Below are positions 9,373 to 17,735 of a DNA stretch of 46,034 nt, one piece after another. The first letter of the stretch is position 1. Every line of letters starts with the position of its first letter. The position numbers and the translations under genes were made by a program. The notes below the pieces were generated by a model that saw only the letters and a list, made by a program, of their open reading frames with translations, did not search any database and was not told the DNA's origin. Source of the DNA: Deltaproteobacteria bacterium (GTDB lineage Bacteria; Myxococcota; Myxococcia; Myxococcales; 40CM-4-68-19); the NCBI GenBank assembly GCA_005888115.1, contig VBKO01000343.1, positions 1 through 46,034 of the forward strand. Reading direction: 5' to 3'.

Positions 9373-9993
9373 ATGGACGATCTCACTGCGCCGGCCGAAC
9401 CGCAGCAGGACGAGCTCTGGCTGATCAGCTACGCCGACCTGCTCAGCCTGCTGGTCGGGTTCTTCATCATGATCATCGCGGCGGTCCCGATGCGTCAGGC
9501 GACCTTCGAGCGCATCGCGGCGGCCATCTCCGGGAGCAAGTCGGCGCCGCTGCAGCAGCTGCGCGAGCGCGTGGAGGATCTGGTGGCGAAGAGCCCCGAG
9601 CTGCGCGACCGCGTGATCGCCCGCGACGACGCGGAAGGCCTGGGCATCGAGTTCAAGGACGCGCTGCTCTTTGATTCGGGATCCGCGGACGTGCGCCCGG
9701 AGGGGCGGCGGGCGATCGGCGAGGTGGCGCGGCTCTTGGGGACGTTGCCCGCGCGTCCGGTGCTGGTCGAGGGACACACCGACGAGGTGCCCATCCGCAC
9801 CGCGCATTTCCATTCCAACTGGGAGCTGTCCTCGCAGCGCGCGATCAACGTGCTGGCGGCGCTGGAGGGGAGCGGCATCCCCCGCGAACGGTTGTCCGCA
9901 CGCGCGTTCGCGGACACGCGGCCGCGCGACGTACAGGGAACGATCGAGGAGCGGCGCCTCGCCAACCGGCGGGTCGTCGTCCGTGTGGAGTAG
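9373..9993 (+). CDS. MotB-like stator protein with OmpA domain
   Basis: This 206-residue protein has a short cytoplasmic N-terminus and the single TM helix LWLISYADLLSLLVGFFIMI. Asp22 of YAD lies at the position of the essential ion-binding aspartate of MotB. The C-terminal OmpA/MotB peptidoglycan-binding domain (about 90-205) has LLFDSGSADVRPEG, VEGHTDEVPI and the NWELSSQRA motif. It is shorter than typical MotB (about 260-310 residues), mostly in the linker. Wall binding distinguishes it from the AglQ/AglS/TolR type. It and the MotA-like protein should form an ion-powered stator acting on the FliG-like protein encoded next. Confidence 0.9.
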   Translation: MDDLTAPAEPQQDELWLISYADLLSLLVGFFIMIIAAVPMRQATFERIAAAISGSKSAPLQQLRERVEDLVAKSPELRDRVIARDDAEGLGIEFKDALLFDSGSADVRPEGRRAIGEVARLLGTLPARPVLVEGHTDEVPIRTAHFHSNWELSSQRAINVLAALEGSGIPRERLSARAFADTRPRDVQGTIEERRLANRRVVVRVE

Positions 9994-9995
9994 CC

Positions 9996-11630
9996 ATGCT
10001 CATCCTTCTGGCAGCGGCGGTTGCGCTCACGCCCGCTTCGCGCCTGCAGCGCGACGCTGAGGACAAGGCCCGGGCCGAGATGACCGATCTCTTCCGCGCG
10101 CTCTGCCCCGAGCAGTGCGTGCTGCTTTCCATCCAAGCGCGGGTCGAGGAGGAAGCGGTGGGGACGGCCGACCCGGGATTCGACGCTCCGGGTGACTTGA
10201 AGGCGCCCGTCCTCAAAGGAGCGACGGCCGGAGTGCTGCTCGACGCAAAGCTGCCGCCCGCCTTCCGCGGCAAGGTGCGGGACCTGGTGGCGCAGCGCCT
10301 GCGCGCGTTGGGGGTCCCGGCGCAGGTCGCGATCCAGGCGGTGCCCTTCCCTGTGCGCAACCCGACGCACCTGGAGGCGCCGCCGCCCGCGCCCCAGATG
10401 CCGCCGCCGGCCGTTCCGCCGGCACAGGCGGCGCAGCCGGAGGCAAAACCGATCAGCGCACGAGACCGCCTTCTCGAGGAGGCGCCTGCGCTCGCCGCCG
10501 CGGCGCTCTTCGCCATCGTGGCGCTGGCGCTCGGCGCTTTGCTGTACCTCGCCACGCGCCGCGCGCAGGAGCCTGCCTGGGAGCTGGAGCCCGCGGCTCC
10601 GCCGGATGCGGCGGGCGCGGGCCGGCCGGCTACGTTCTCCGAGTCGCGGCGGCGCAAGCTGGAGAAGGCGCTCGCCGACGAGCGCGCGGTGCGCAACTCC
10701 GTCGTCCGCGAAGCGCTGACCCGCGGCGAGATCGATCTCGTGGCACGCTGGGTGCGCGAGCTGGGCGAGTTCCTGCTCCAGGACCTCGGCTCGGACGGCG
10801 CCATCGCGCAGGCGGTATCGGCGGTGGCCGCGCAGGTGGGCCGCGTGGCTCCCGATCCGTCCGCCCTCACCGAGCTGGAAGGCAGGTTGATCGGCGCGAG
10901 GCTCGCCCGCGCCGCCGAGAACGCCGACGGCGCATTCGCGTTCCTGGAAGGAGTGCGGCCCGACGCCTTCGCCGCGGCTTGCCGGGACCTCTCGCCGGGC
11001 GCACTCGACGCCGTGGTCCGGTTCGCGCCGTCGAGGCTCCGCGCAGCGGCCTTGCAGGAGCTGTCCACCGAGCAACGGCGCGAGCTCGCGCTCGCCTGGG
11101 CGCGGCGCCCCGAGGTGCCCGCGTCCTACGCGCTCGCCGCCGCCGACGAGCTGCGCGAGCGGCTGGAGCGGATGGGCGGCGGTCCGCGGCAAGCCGAGAG
11201 CGCGATGAGCGACCTGCTCGACTCGCTGGGGCGCGACGAGCAGGACGTCCTGCTCGAGCGGCTGCGGCGCGAGGGCGACGGCCGATCCGCGCGCGCCTTG
11301 GTCACCGAGTCTGCGCTGGGCGGCGTCCCCGCTGACGTGCTCGCTTCGGTGCTCCTCCGCGTCGATCCGGCGCGGGTCGTCGCCTACCTGGCCGGGGCCG
11401 ACCCGGGTCTGCGGCAGAAAGTGCTCGGCGGTTGCCCGGCGCGGCTCCGTCGCGAGCTGGAGGAGGAGCTGCAGCTGCGCGGATCCTCGACGCCGGCGGA
11501 GTTCCTCGACGCGCGCCGGGAGATCCTCGCGCGGCTGCGTGACGAGACGGCGCGCCGCAACATCTCATCCGCCGAAGTTCGTGGCTGGTCGAACGGCGCC
11601 GCCGAGCGCGCGCGCCTGGCGGCGGAGTGA
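9996..11630 (+). CDS. FliF-like periplasmic/TM protein fused to FliG-like domains
   Basis: This 544-residue protein has a signal-like N-terminus (1-16). Residues about 20-120 resemble the distal periplasmic part of FliF: the AEDKARAEMTDLF helix, strand VLLSIQARVEEE, then GVLLDAKLPPAFRGKVRDLV and VAIQAVPFP. A Pro-rich linker (128-148) and a TM helix (164-186) follow. The cytoplasmic part first has a FliF-tail-like helix (LEKALADERAVRNSVV). It then has a FliG middle-domain-like repeat at about 332-395 (ALDAVVRFAPSRLRAAAL). A FliG C-domain-like part covers about 400-525 (LLDSLGRDEQDVLLERL, VLLRVDPARVVAYLAG, EFLDARREILARL). The charge pattern of the torque helix is thinner than in classical FliG. 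I infer a one-piece MS-ring/switch rotor. Homology was judged by eye only. Confidence 0.7.
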   Translation: MLILLAAAVALTPASRLQRDAEDKARAEMTDLFRALCPEQCVLLSIQARVEEEAVGTADPGFDAPGDLKAPVLKGATAGVLLDAKLPPAFRGKVRDLVAQRLRALGVPAQVAIQAVPFPVRNPTHLEAPPPAPQMPPPAVPPAQAAQPEAKPISARDRLLEEAPALAAAALFAIVALALGALLYLATRRAQEPAWELEPAAPPDAAGAGRPATFSESRRRKLEKALADERAVRNSVVREALTRGEIDLVARWVRELGEFLLQDLGSDGAIAQAVSAVAAQVGRVAPDPSALTELEGRLIGARLARAAENADGAFAFLEGVRPDAFAAACRDLSPGALDAVVRFAPSRLRAAALQELSTEQRRELALAWARRPEVPASYALAAADELRERLERMGGGPRQAESAMSDLLDSLGRDEQDVLLERLRREGDGRSARALVTESALGGVPADVLASVLLRVDPARVVAYLAGADPGLRQKVLGGCPARLRRELEEELQLRGSSTPAEFLDARREILARLRDETARRNISSAEVRGWSNGAAERARLAAE

Positions 11631-11632
11631 CC

Positions 11633-12601
11633 ATGCGCGCCTTTCTCGTAGCGCTCTGCGTCGCGGTCCTCTCCGGGTGCCTCGCCCCCCCGCCCGAGGA
11701 TCCGCCGGTCACGATCGCCCCTCCTCCGCCACCTCCGCCGCCGCCGCCTCCGATCGGTCCACCGCCGCCTCCTCCTTTCCTGGTGTGCGGACGAACGAAG
11801 ATCCTCGATACGGGCGGCCATGGCGGCTTCCCCGGCAGCGGGCTCGGGCAGGACGGCGGGACGGGCCAGCTCTGGCTGGTGCGCATCGATCGCGGCACCG
11901 CGAATCTGGCGCAGTCGATCCAGACACTGATCCAGCGCACCACCGGCGCTCTTCGCGACGCGCGGCTGTCGCCGCGCGGCATCGCAGTGGTGTCGCTCTA
12001 CGACGGAGCCGTGGTCTGGTCGACGTCGAACGCGAGCCGGGACCCCCTGAGCAACATCGCGACCTTGCTGAGCGCCCGCGCCGCGTTCGACAACCCGGCG
12101 CCAGCGGGGTGCCCAACGTTCCAGCTCCTGGACGTCGGACGGCGGCTCTCGGAGATCGGACCGCCGGCGAACCCGTTCGCCATCCGCCCGGGAGCGCTGC
12201 TGGTCGGCATGGTCGACCACGGCGCGCGGCCGGCGCCGCTCGCGAGCTGTGGAGATCCAGCGGGGGCGCTCTCCGCGGACATCGCCTGCTGGGCGTCGTT
12301 CGGCTCCGTCGTCCTGCAGCGGGCCGACTTCCGCTTCGGCTTCTTCGCCACGCCTGAAACCGGAACGACCCAACAGATGAAGACCAGCTGTCTCGCCGTG
12401 CCGGGTCTACCTTCGACGACCATCGACTCGTTCGAGGCGTCGGACTTCGCCTTCTACGACCCGCTCGCGCAGCAGATGGAGCAGCGCCAGCCGGGCCTCG
12501 CCGCCCGATTCGACCTGTGCCGCGCGTTCGGGTCGGACGCGCCCGTGCAGCTCGCCACGTTCGCGAATACCTGGGCCCAGCTGCTGGCCGCACAACCGTG
12601 A
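11633..12601 (+). CDS. Polyproline lipoprotein of the motor-like cluster
   Basis: I chose the ATG at 11633 (322 residues) because GGCGGAG lies just upstream; a GTG at 11627 overlapping the previous stop is the alternative. The signal MRAFLVALCVAVLSGC is a good lipobox. It is followed by about 30 residues that are mostly proline, a rigid spacer that could cross periplasm or peptidoglycan. The globular part has strand/helix alternation (LWLVRIDRGT, GIAVVSLYDGAVVW, GALLVGMVDHG) and paired cysteines. It may share a fold with the cluster's first lipoprotein. No family is recognised. It ends in a GTGA overlap with the next gene. Confidence 0.8.
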   Translation: MRAFLVALCVAVLSGCLAPPPEDPPVTIAPPPPPPPPPPPIGPPPPPPFLVCGRTKILDTGGHGGFPGSGLGQDGGTGQLWLVRIDRGTANLAQSIQTLIQRTTGALRDARLSPRGIAVVSLYDGAVVWSTSNASRDPLSNIATLLSARAAFDNPAPAGCPTFQLLDVGRRLSEIGPPANPFAIRPGALLVGMVDHGARPAPLASCGDPAGALSADIACWASFGSVVLQRADFRFGFFATPETGTTQQMKTSCLAVPGLPSTTIDSFEASDFAFYDPLAQQMEQRQPGLAARFDLCRAFGSDAPVQLATFANTWAQLLAAQP

Positions 12602-13197
12602 AACGGGCGCTGCCACAGCTCGCCCGACGTGCGCCGGCCCGGCGGCGACTGCCGGCCGGCGCGCGCCGGACGATCGGCGCGCGTCGCATCGCCCCGCCGG
12701 GGCGCTTTGCACCTCCACGGCGGAAGCGAAGTCGCTCAGGCATCGCAGCTGCCGCGGTGCTGGGCCTCGCGCTGCTCGCGTGGATCTTCTGGCCCTCGCC
12801 GTCGCCGCCACCCGGCGCTCCTCCTCCCGCGCCCGCCCGGGCCGCCGACGTCATGACCCCGAAGGAGCCGCGCAAGGTCCGCGCCCGCCGGCCGCTGCCG
12901 CCGCCGCCCGCCGCGCCGGCGCAACCCGACGTCGACGAGGCGCGCGTCCGCGCTGCCGTCCTCGCCCGGGCCGCGAGTCTCCGCGCCTGCGCCGTCCCCG
13001 CGGGCGCGCCCAGCCAGATCCCGGTCCGGCTGCGGGTGCCGGCGTCCGGAGAAGTGCGCTCGGTCCAACTCGGCGGACCCGAGCCGCTCCCGGCGGCGCT
13101 CTCCGGATGCCTGCGCGAGAAGCTCCTGCTCTGGCGATTCGACGACCTGCACCTGTCGTCCGATGTAGACGTGTTCGCTACATTCGCGCTTCGCTGA
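12598..13197 (+). CDS. TonB/AgmX-like envelope-spanning protein
   Basis: The GTG at 12598 overlaps the previous stop and gives 199 residues. A basic cytoplasmic N-terminus (to about 45) precedes one TM helix, AAAVLGLALLAWIFW. A Pro/Ala linker and a C-terminal domain follow with LRACAVPAG, PVRLRVPASGEV and CLREKLLLWRF. Two cysteines, a Gly-turn strand and a final Trp-Arg-Phe match the layout of the AgmX/PglI C-terminal domain of myxobacterial motility and envelope proteins. It closes the coupled gene run. A link between inner membrane and periplasmic parts is inference. Confidence 0.7.
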   Translation: MKRALPQLARRAPARRRLPAGARRTIGARRIAPPGRFAPPRRKRSRSGIAAAAVLGLALLAWIFWPSPSPPPGAPPPAPARAADVMTPKEPRKVRARRPLPPPPAAPAQPDVDEARVRAAVLARAASLRACAVPAGAPSQIPVRLRVPASGEVRSVQLGGPEPLPAALSGCLREKLLLWRFDDLHLSSDVDVFATFALR

Positions 13198-13243
13198 CGG
13201 ACGCGCGGGGAATCGATCCGCGCCGCCGGTTCGTTTTCTGGCA

Positions 13244-14245
13244 ATGACGAACGCGAGCATGTTGCGCAAGGGCTTGCTTGCCGCATCGATGGTGGCATTC
13301 GCCACCTGCGGCGGAGCGGCGACTTCGACAGATCCCGCGGGGCCGACGGTGAACACACCTCCGCCGACACCACCAGCCGATCCGGGCCCCACCCCGGTCA
13401 CTCCCCCGGTCGACAAGGGCATCGGGCACGTCTTCGTGATCCTGATGGAGAACCACAACTGGGCCGACATCAAGGGCAGCGCGTCGGCGCCGTACATCAA
13501 CGGCACGCTGCTGCCTCTCGGGTCTCGCGCGGAGAACTACATGAACCCGACGGGACTCCACCCGAGCCTGCCGAACTACCTCTGGCTGGAAGCGGGCACC
13601 AACTTCGGCATCCGCAACGACAGCGGCCCGAGCACGAACCACCAGTCGACCACGAACCATCTGGTGACGCTCCTGGAAGCTGCGGGCATCTCCTGGAAGT
13701 CGTACCAGGAGGACATCTCCGGTACGGCGTGCCCGGTCAACTCCACGGGCAAGTACGCCCCCAAGCACAACCCGATGGTCTACTTCGACGACGTGATCAA
13801 TTCGTCCAGCTACTGCATCGAGCACGTCCGGCCGTACCCCGAGCTCGCGCGCGACCTCGAGGTGGACACCGTGCCGGGCTACAGCTTCATCACGCCGAAC
13901 CTGTGCAACGACATGCACGACAGCAGCGGGTGCGCCTCGAGCGACTCGATCCGCAACGGGGACGCCTGGCTCGCCCGCGAAGTGCCGAAGATCCTCGGCT
14001 CGCCGGCGTTCAAGCGGGACGGCGTGCTCTTCATCACTTTCGACGAGGGACAGGGCAGCAACGACGGGCCCATCGGTTTCATCGCTCTGTCGCGCTACGC
14101 GAAGGGCGGCGGGTACTCGAACACGATCCGCTACACGCACAGCTCGCTCCTGCGGACCGTGCAGCACATCTTCAAGGTGACGCCCCTCCTCGGCGACGCG
14201 GCCAACGCAACCGATCTGGGCGACCTCTTCACCGACTGGCGGTAA
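13244..14245 (+). CDS. Secreted phosphoesterase (acid phosphatase/PLC-like family)
   Basis: This 333-residue protein has the phosphoesterase-family signature VILMENHNW near residue 65 and a downstream FITFDEGQG metal-ligand motif. The family includes bacterial acid phosphatases and phospholipase-C-type enzymes that act outside the cytoplasm. The N-terminus is a signal peptide with a possible lipobox (FATC) and a Pro/Thr-rich spacer (about 28-55). The ATG at 13244 is used; ATG 13259 is a reasonable alternative because neither has a strong ribosome site. The substrate (phosphomonoester or lipid headgroup) cannot be told from sequence. It follows the motor cluster after 46 bp but is not coupled to it. 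Confidence 0.88.
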   Translation: MTNASMLRKGLLAASMVAFATCGGAATSTDPAGPTVNTPPPTPPADPGPTPVTPPVDKGIGHVFVILMENHNWADIKGSASAPYINGTLLPLGSRAENYMNPTGLHPSLPNYLWLEAGTNFGIRNDSGPSTNHQSTTNHLVTLLEAAGISWKSYQEDISGTACPVNSTGKYAPKHNPMVYFDDVINSSSYCIEHVRPYPELARDLEVDTVPGYSFITPNLCNDMHDSSGCASSDSIRNGDAWLAREVPKILGSPAFKRDGVLFITFDEGQGSNDGPIGFIALSRYAKGGGYSNTIRYTHSSLLRTVQHIFKVTPLLGDAANATDLGDLFTDWR

Positions 14246-14351
14246 TCCGGGCGCCGTACCGGCGAGCGTCGGAGGTTGACAATCCGGGCGATCGGCACCT
14301 GCCGCCCGCCCGCCTGGATGCCTAGCTTGCCCCTCTGCTGGGGGGCACGCG

Positions 14352-16136
14352 TTGCGGAGGCCGAAGCCGCCGAAGGTCGATTCCCGGGAGGTCGATGTCT
14401 CCTCCTCGACGGTCCGCCGGATCGCGCGGCACCTGCGGCCGCACGCCGGCCTTGCCGCGGCCGTCTTCGCTCTGCTGGTCGCGGGCGCCCTGCTGAACCT
14501 CCTGCCGCCGGTGCTGGTCAAGCGGGTGGTGGACGAGGCGATTCCGCGGAAAGACCTCCATCAGCTCGCCTTGCTCAGCACGCTGATGATCGCGGGGCCC
14601 CTTGCGGCGGGATTCCTCGGCGTCCTGCAGAAGTACCTGTCGGCGCTGATCGGCGAGCGGGTGACCTTCGAGCTCCGCGTCCGGCTCTTCAAGCACCTCC
14701 ACCGGCAGCCGCTGGGATACTTCGCGTCCGCACGCCCGGGTGAGCCGCTCTCCCGCGTACTCAACGACGTGGAGGGCGTCGGCCAGGCGGTCTCCAAGAC
14801 GCTCACCGCGGTGCTGAAGAACGCGGTGGTGCTCGTCTCGGCGGCCGCGACGGTGATCTGGCTCGACTGGCGGCTGGCCGTGGTCTCGCTGTGCTTGTTG
14901 CCGCTCTTCGTCGCGCCGACCCGGCGCGTGGGGAAGAAGCGCAAGGCGCTCAAGCGGCTCGCCCAGGAGAGGATGGCCGAGCTGACCGGGATCCTCTCGG
15001 AGACGCTGTCCATCTCGGGCGTCCTCCTGGTCAAGACGTTCGGCGCCGAGAAGCTCGAGCGGCGGCGGGTGAAGCGGAAGTGCCGCGAGCTGATGCGCCT
15101 CTCGCTCGACCAGACCCTGGTGGGGCGGTGGTTCTCGATGCTCCTCGGGCTGTTCGAAAGCGTGGGCCCCGCGCTCATCTTCCTCATCGGCGGCTGGCTG
15201 GTGATCGGCGGCGACGCGCGCCTCGGCACGCTGGTCGCTTTCGTCACGCTGCTGCGGCGGCTGTACGGGCCCGCCTCGGAGCTCGCCTCGGTGCACGTGG
15301 ACCTGGTGACGAGCTACGCGTACTTCGAGCGCGTGTACGCGGTGCTCGATCTCACGCCCGCGATCCGGAACGCGCCGGACGCGGTGAAGCTCGCCGAGGT
15401 GCGCGGCGAGATCGAGATCCGGAACGTCACCTTCGAGTACCGCCCCGGCGTCGCGGCGCTCGAGGGCGTGAGCCTCCACATCCCGGCCGGGTCCACGCTC
15501 GCGCTGGTCGGCCCCTCCGGATCCGGCAAGAGCACGCTGGCGGCGCTTCTCGCCCGCCTGTGGGAGCCGACGCGGGGCGCGATCCTGCTCGACGGACAGG
15601 ACTTGCGCCGGCTCGAGCTGAAGAGCCTGCGCGCGCGGATCGGCGTGGTGACGCAGGAGACGTACCTGTTCCACGCCACCGTCGCCGAGAACCTGCGCTA
15701 CGGACGGCCGGATGCGACCGACGCCGAGGTGATCGCCGCCGCGCGGGCCGCGCAGATCCACGAGCTGATCGCCGCGCTGCCGCAGGGATACGACACGCTG
15801 GTCGGCGAGCGCGGACTCCGGCTCTCGGGAGGGGAGCGGCAACGCATCGCCATCGCGCGCGCACTGCTCAAGGACCCGCGCATCCTCGTGCTCGACGAGG
15901 CGACCAGTTCGCTCGATGCCGTGAATGAGGCGTTGGTGCAGGCTGCGCTCGTGCCGCTCATGAAGGGTCGCACCACGCTGATCATCGCGCACCGGCTCTC
16001 CACCATCCGCAACGCCGACGCGATCGCCGTGCTGGAGAAGGGCCGGCTCCGCGAGCTGGGCAGCTTCGACGAGCTGATGGGCAAGCCGGGCCTGTTTGCC
16101 GACCTGTGGCACCAGCAGTTCCGGCAGGCCGCCTGA
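14352..16136 (+). CDS. ABC exporter, fused permease and ATPase (MsbA-like)
   Basis: This 594-residue half-transporter starts at a TTG behind a run of Gs. Six TM helices occupy about 30-320. The nucleotide-binding domain has Walker A GPSGSGKST, the Q-loop region VVTQETYLF, signature LSGGERQR, Walker B ILVLDEATS and H-loop IIAHRLST. It should work as a homodimer that uses ATP to export lipids or hydrophobic compounds; the cargo is not evident. The 106 bp upstream contain a TTGACA at 14276-14281 without a matching -10. No partner gene is adjacent. Confidence 0.92.
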   Translation: MRRPKPPKVDSREVDVSSSTVRRIARHLRPHAGLAAAVFALLVAGALLNLLPPVLVKRVVDEAIPRKDLHQLALLSTLMIAGPLAAGFLGVLQKYLSALIGERVTFELRVRLFKHLHRQPLGYFASARPGEPLSRVLNDVEGVGQAVSKTLTAVLKNAVVLVSAAATVIWLDWRLAVVSLCLLPLFVAPTRRVGKKRKALKRLAQERMAELTGILSETLSISGVLLVKTFGAEKLERRRVKRKCRELMRLSLDQTLVGRWFSMLLGLFESVGPALIFLIGGWLVIGGDARLGTLVAFVTLLRRLYGPASELASVHVDLVTSYAYFERVYAVLDLTPAIRNAPDAVKLAEVRGEIEIRNVTFEYRPGVAALEGVSLHIPAGSTLALVGPSGSGKSTLAALLARLWEPTRGAILLDGQDLRRLELKSLRARIGVVTQETYLFHATVAENLRYGRPDATDAEVIAAARAAQIHELIAALPQGYDTLVGERGLRLSGGERQRIAIARALLKDPRILVLDEATSSLDAVNEALVQAALVPLMKGRTTLIIAHRLSTIRNADAIAVLEKGRLRELGSFDELMGKPGLFADLWHQQFRQAA

Positions 16137-16157
16137 GGCCGGTCCCGTTGATCGTGA

Positions 16158-17030
16158 TCAAATCTCCTGCTTGAGATCGGGCCGGTACGTATAGGGGTCG
16201 CTGGGAGTGCGCTGCTCGAGGATGTCGCGGAAGCGCAGCTCGACCGTGGCCAGGAGCTTGCGGTGGGTGATCACGTAGAAGCGCCCCTCGCGAATCGCCT
16301 CGAAGGTGATCCGCGCCACGTCCGGGGCGCCAAGCTTGCCCGAGGCGACCGCCTTGTCCGAGCGCTGCCGCGCCGCGATCTGCGAGCTCGTCGGCGGATC
16401 GTCGTCGGCCAGCTCCGCCGGGCGATTGCGCTCCGATCGCGAGATGCCGGTCGGCACGTACGCCGGGCAGAGCACCGAGACCCCGATGCGGGCGTTCGCG
16501 AGCCGCAGCTCGTGGTGGAGCGTCTCGCTGAGCGTCACCACGGCGTGCTTGCTCGCGTTGTATGCGCCCATCAGCGGGCTGGAGACGAGCCCGGCCGCCG
16601 ACGCGGTATTCACCACGTGGCCCTCGCCGCCGTGCGCGAGCATGAGCGGGACGAAGCTGCGGATGCCGTGGACGACTCCCATCAAGTTGACGCCGAGGAT
16701 CCACTTCCAGTCCTTGAGGCGGCTCTCCCAGAGGTAGCCCCCTCCCCCGGCGACGCCCGCGTTGTTGAACAGCAGGTGCACCGCGCCGAACGCCGACTTC
16801 GCCTGGGCCGCGGCCCGGTCGACGTCCTCCGCCTTCGATACGTCGGCGCGCACGCCGACCGCCTCGGCGCCCCGCGAGCGCGCGTCCGCCACCGCCGCGT
16901 CGAGCGCGTCCTGCTGCACGTCGGCGAGAAAGAGCCTCATTCCCTCGCGAGCGCCGAGACGGGCGAACTCGAGGCCGAATCCGCTCCCCGCCCCGGTGAT
17001 GACGGCGACCTTGCCGGCGAAGTCCTTCAT
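16158..17030 (-). CDS. Short-chain dehydrogenase/reductase
   Basis: This 290-residue classical SDR has cofactor motif TGAGSGFG, the NNAG motif, a catalytic serine in NTASAAG and the YNASK active-site pair. It should catalyse NAD(P)-linked oxidation or reduction of an alcohol, ketone or acyl substrate in the cytoplasm; the substrate is unknown. It lies 64 bp downstream of a TetR gene on the same strand, so the TetR may control it. The palindrome TTGATCGTGATCAA (16148-16161) overlaps its stop codon but has no T-tract. Confidence 0.92.
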   Translation of the reverse strand: MKDFAGKVAVITGAGSGFGLEFARLGAREGMRLFLADVQQDALDAAVADARSRGAEAVGVRADVSKAEDVDRAAAQAKSAFGAVHLLFNNAGVAGGGGYLWESRLKDWKWILGVNLMGVVHGIRSFVPLMLAHGGEGHVVNTASAAGLVSSPLMGAYNASKHAVVTLSETLHHELRLANARIGVSVLCPAYVPTGISRSERNRPAELADDDPPTSSQIAARQRSDKAVASGKLGAPDVARITFEAIREGRFYVITHRKLLATVELRFRDILEQRTPSDPYTYRPDLKQEI

Positions 17031-17094
17031 GCGTGCGCTCCAGTCGTGGCGGGAAACCTACCGCGCCGGCGCCGAAGGCGCGAGCGCAAGCGCA

Positions 17095-17715
17095 TCAACT
17101 GCGCCGCTTGCCCGAAGGTTCCCGAGGCCCCAGACCGAGGTAGAGCCTGTCCACCACGGCGTCGATCAGCGCCCGCTTCGATCTTCCCATCGCCTGGCCG
17201 TCGATGAGGAGGACCGCGCAGCCGTGCACCATCGACCAGGCGGCGAAGGACAGCTCGTCCGGATCGCCTGGGGCGACCGAGCCCTGCCTCTGACCGTTCG
17301 CAATCTGCTCGACCAGCGTTCCGTGGACCGCCTGCGCCGCCGCGGCCAGCTCGGGGTGGCGGGACTTGTCCGCCACCTCGGGCGAGAACATCACCCGCAG
17401 GTGGGCGGGATGAGCGAGCGCATACTCGACGTACGCGACGCCGAGCGCGCGAAGCCGCTGGGCCGGTGTGCGCGCGGAGCCGCGCACCGCCGCGACGTGA
17501 GCCGCGAGGCCGCGGAATCCCTGCTCGGCCACGGCGGCGACCAGGGCGGCGCGGTCGGCGAAGTGGCGCTGGGGCGCCGCGTGGGTGACGCCCACCTGCC
17601 GCGCGACCTCGCGGAGGGTGAGGGCCGAAACGCCCCGCTCCTCGATGAGCTCCAGGGCCGCGTCGATCAGCGCCTGGCGGAGGTTCCCGTGGTGGTACGG
17701 GCGTTTTTTTCCCAT
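17095..17715 (-). CDS. TetR-family transcriptional regulator
   Basis: This 206-residue regulator has an N-terminal TetR helix-turn-helix (ALIDAALELIEERG, then LREVARQVGVTHAAPQRHF). Its C-terminal ligand domain, about 130 residues, includes VMFSPEVADK and is of the WHG type. The ATG at 17715 follows GGAAGGG. It is divergent from a small lipoprotein gene. A long inverted repeat lies between the two (17736-17786) and is its most likely operator. The SDR gene downstream is the likely co-regulated enzyme. Confidence 0.92.
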   Translation of the reverse strand: MGKKRPYHHGNLRQALIDAALELIEERGVSALTLREVARQVGVTHAAPQRHFADRAALVAAVAEQGFRGLAAHVAAVRGSARTPAQRLRALGVAYVEYALAHPAHLRVMFSPEVADKSRHPELAAAAQAVHGTLVEQIANGQRQGSVAPGDPDELSFAAWSMVHGCAVLLIDGQAMGRSKRALIDAVVDRLYLGLGPREPSGKRRS

Positions 17716-17735
17716 GACCCTTCCATACCACGATC

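Noticed and set aside
14276-14304. Sigma-70 promoter for the ABC exporter
   Set aside because: TTGACA is present, but the sequence 17 nt later is CTGCCG and no acceptable -10 is in range.
16148-16161. TTGATCGTGATCAA as a terminator
   Set aside because: The stem is only 6 bp, overlaps the SDR stop codon and lacks a T-tract.
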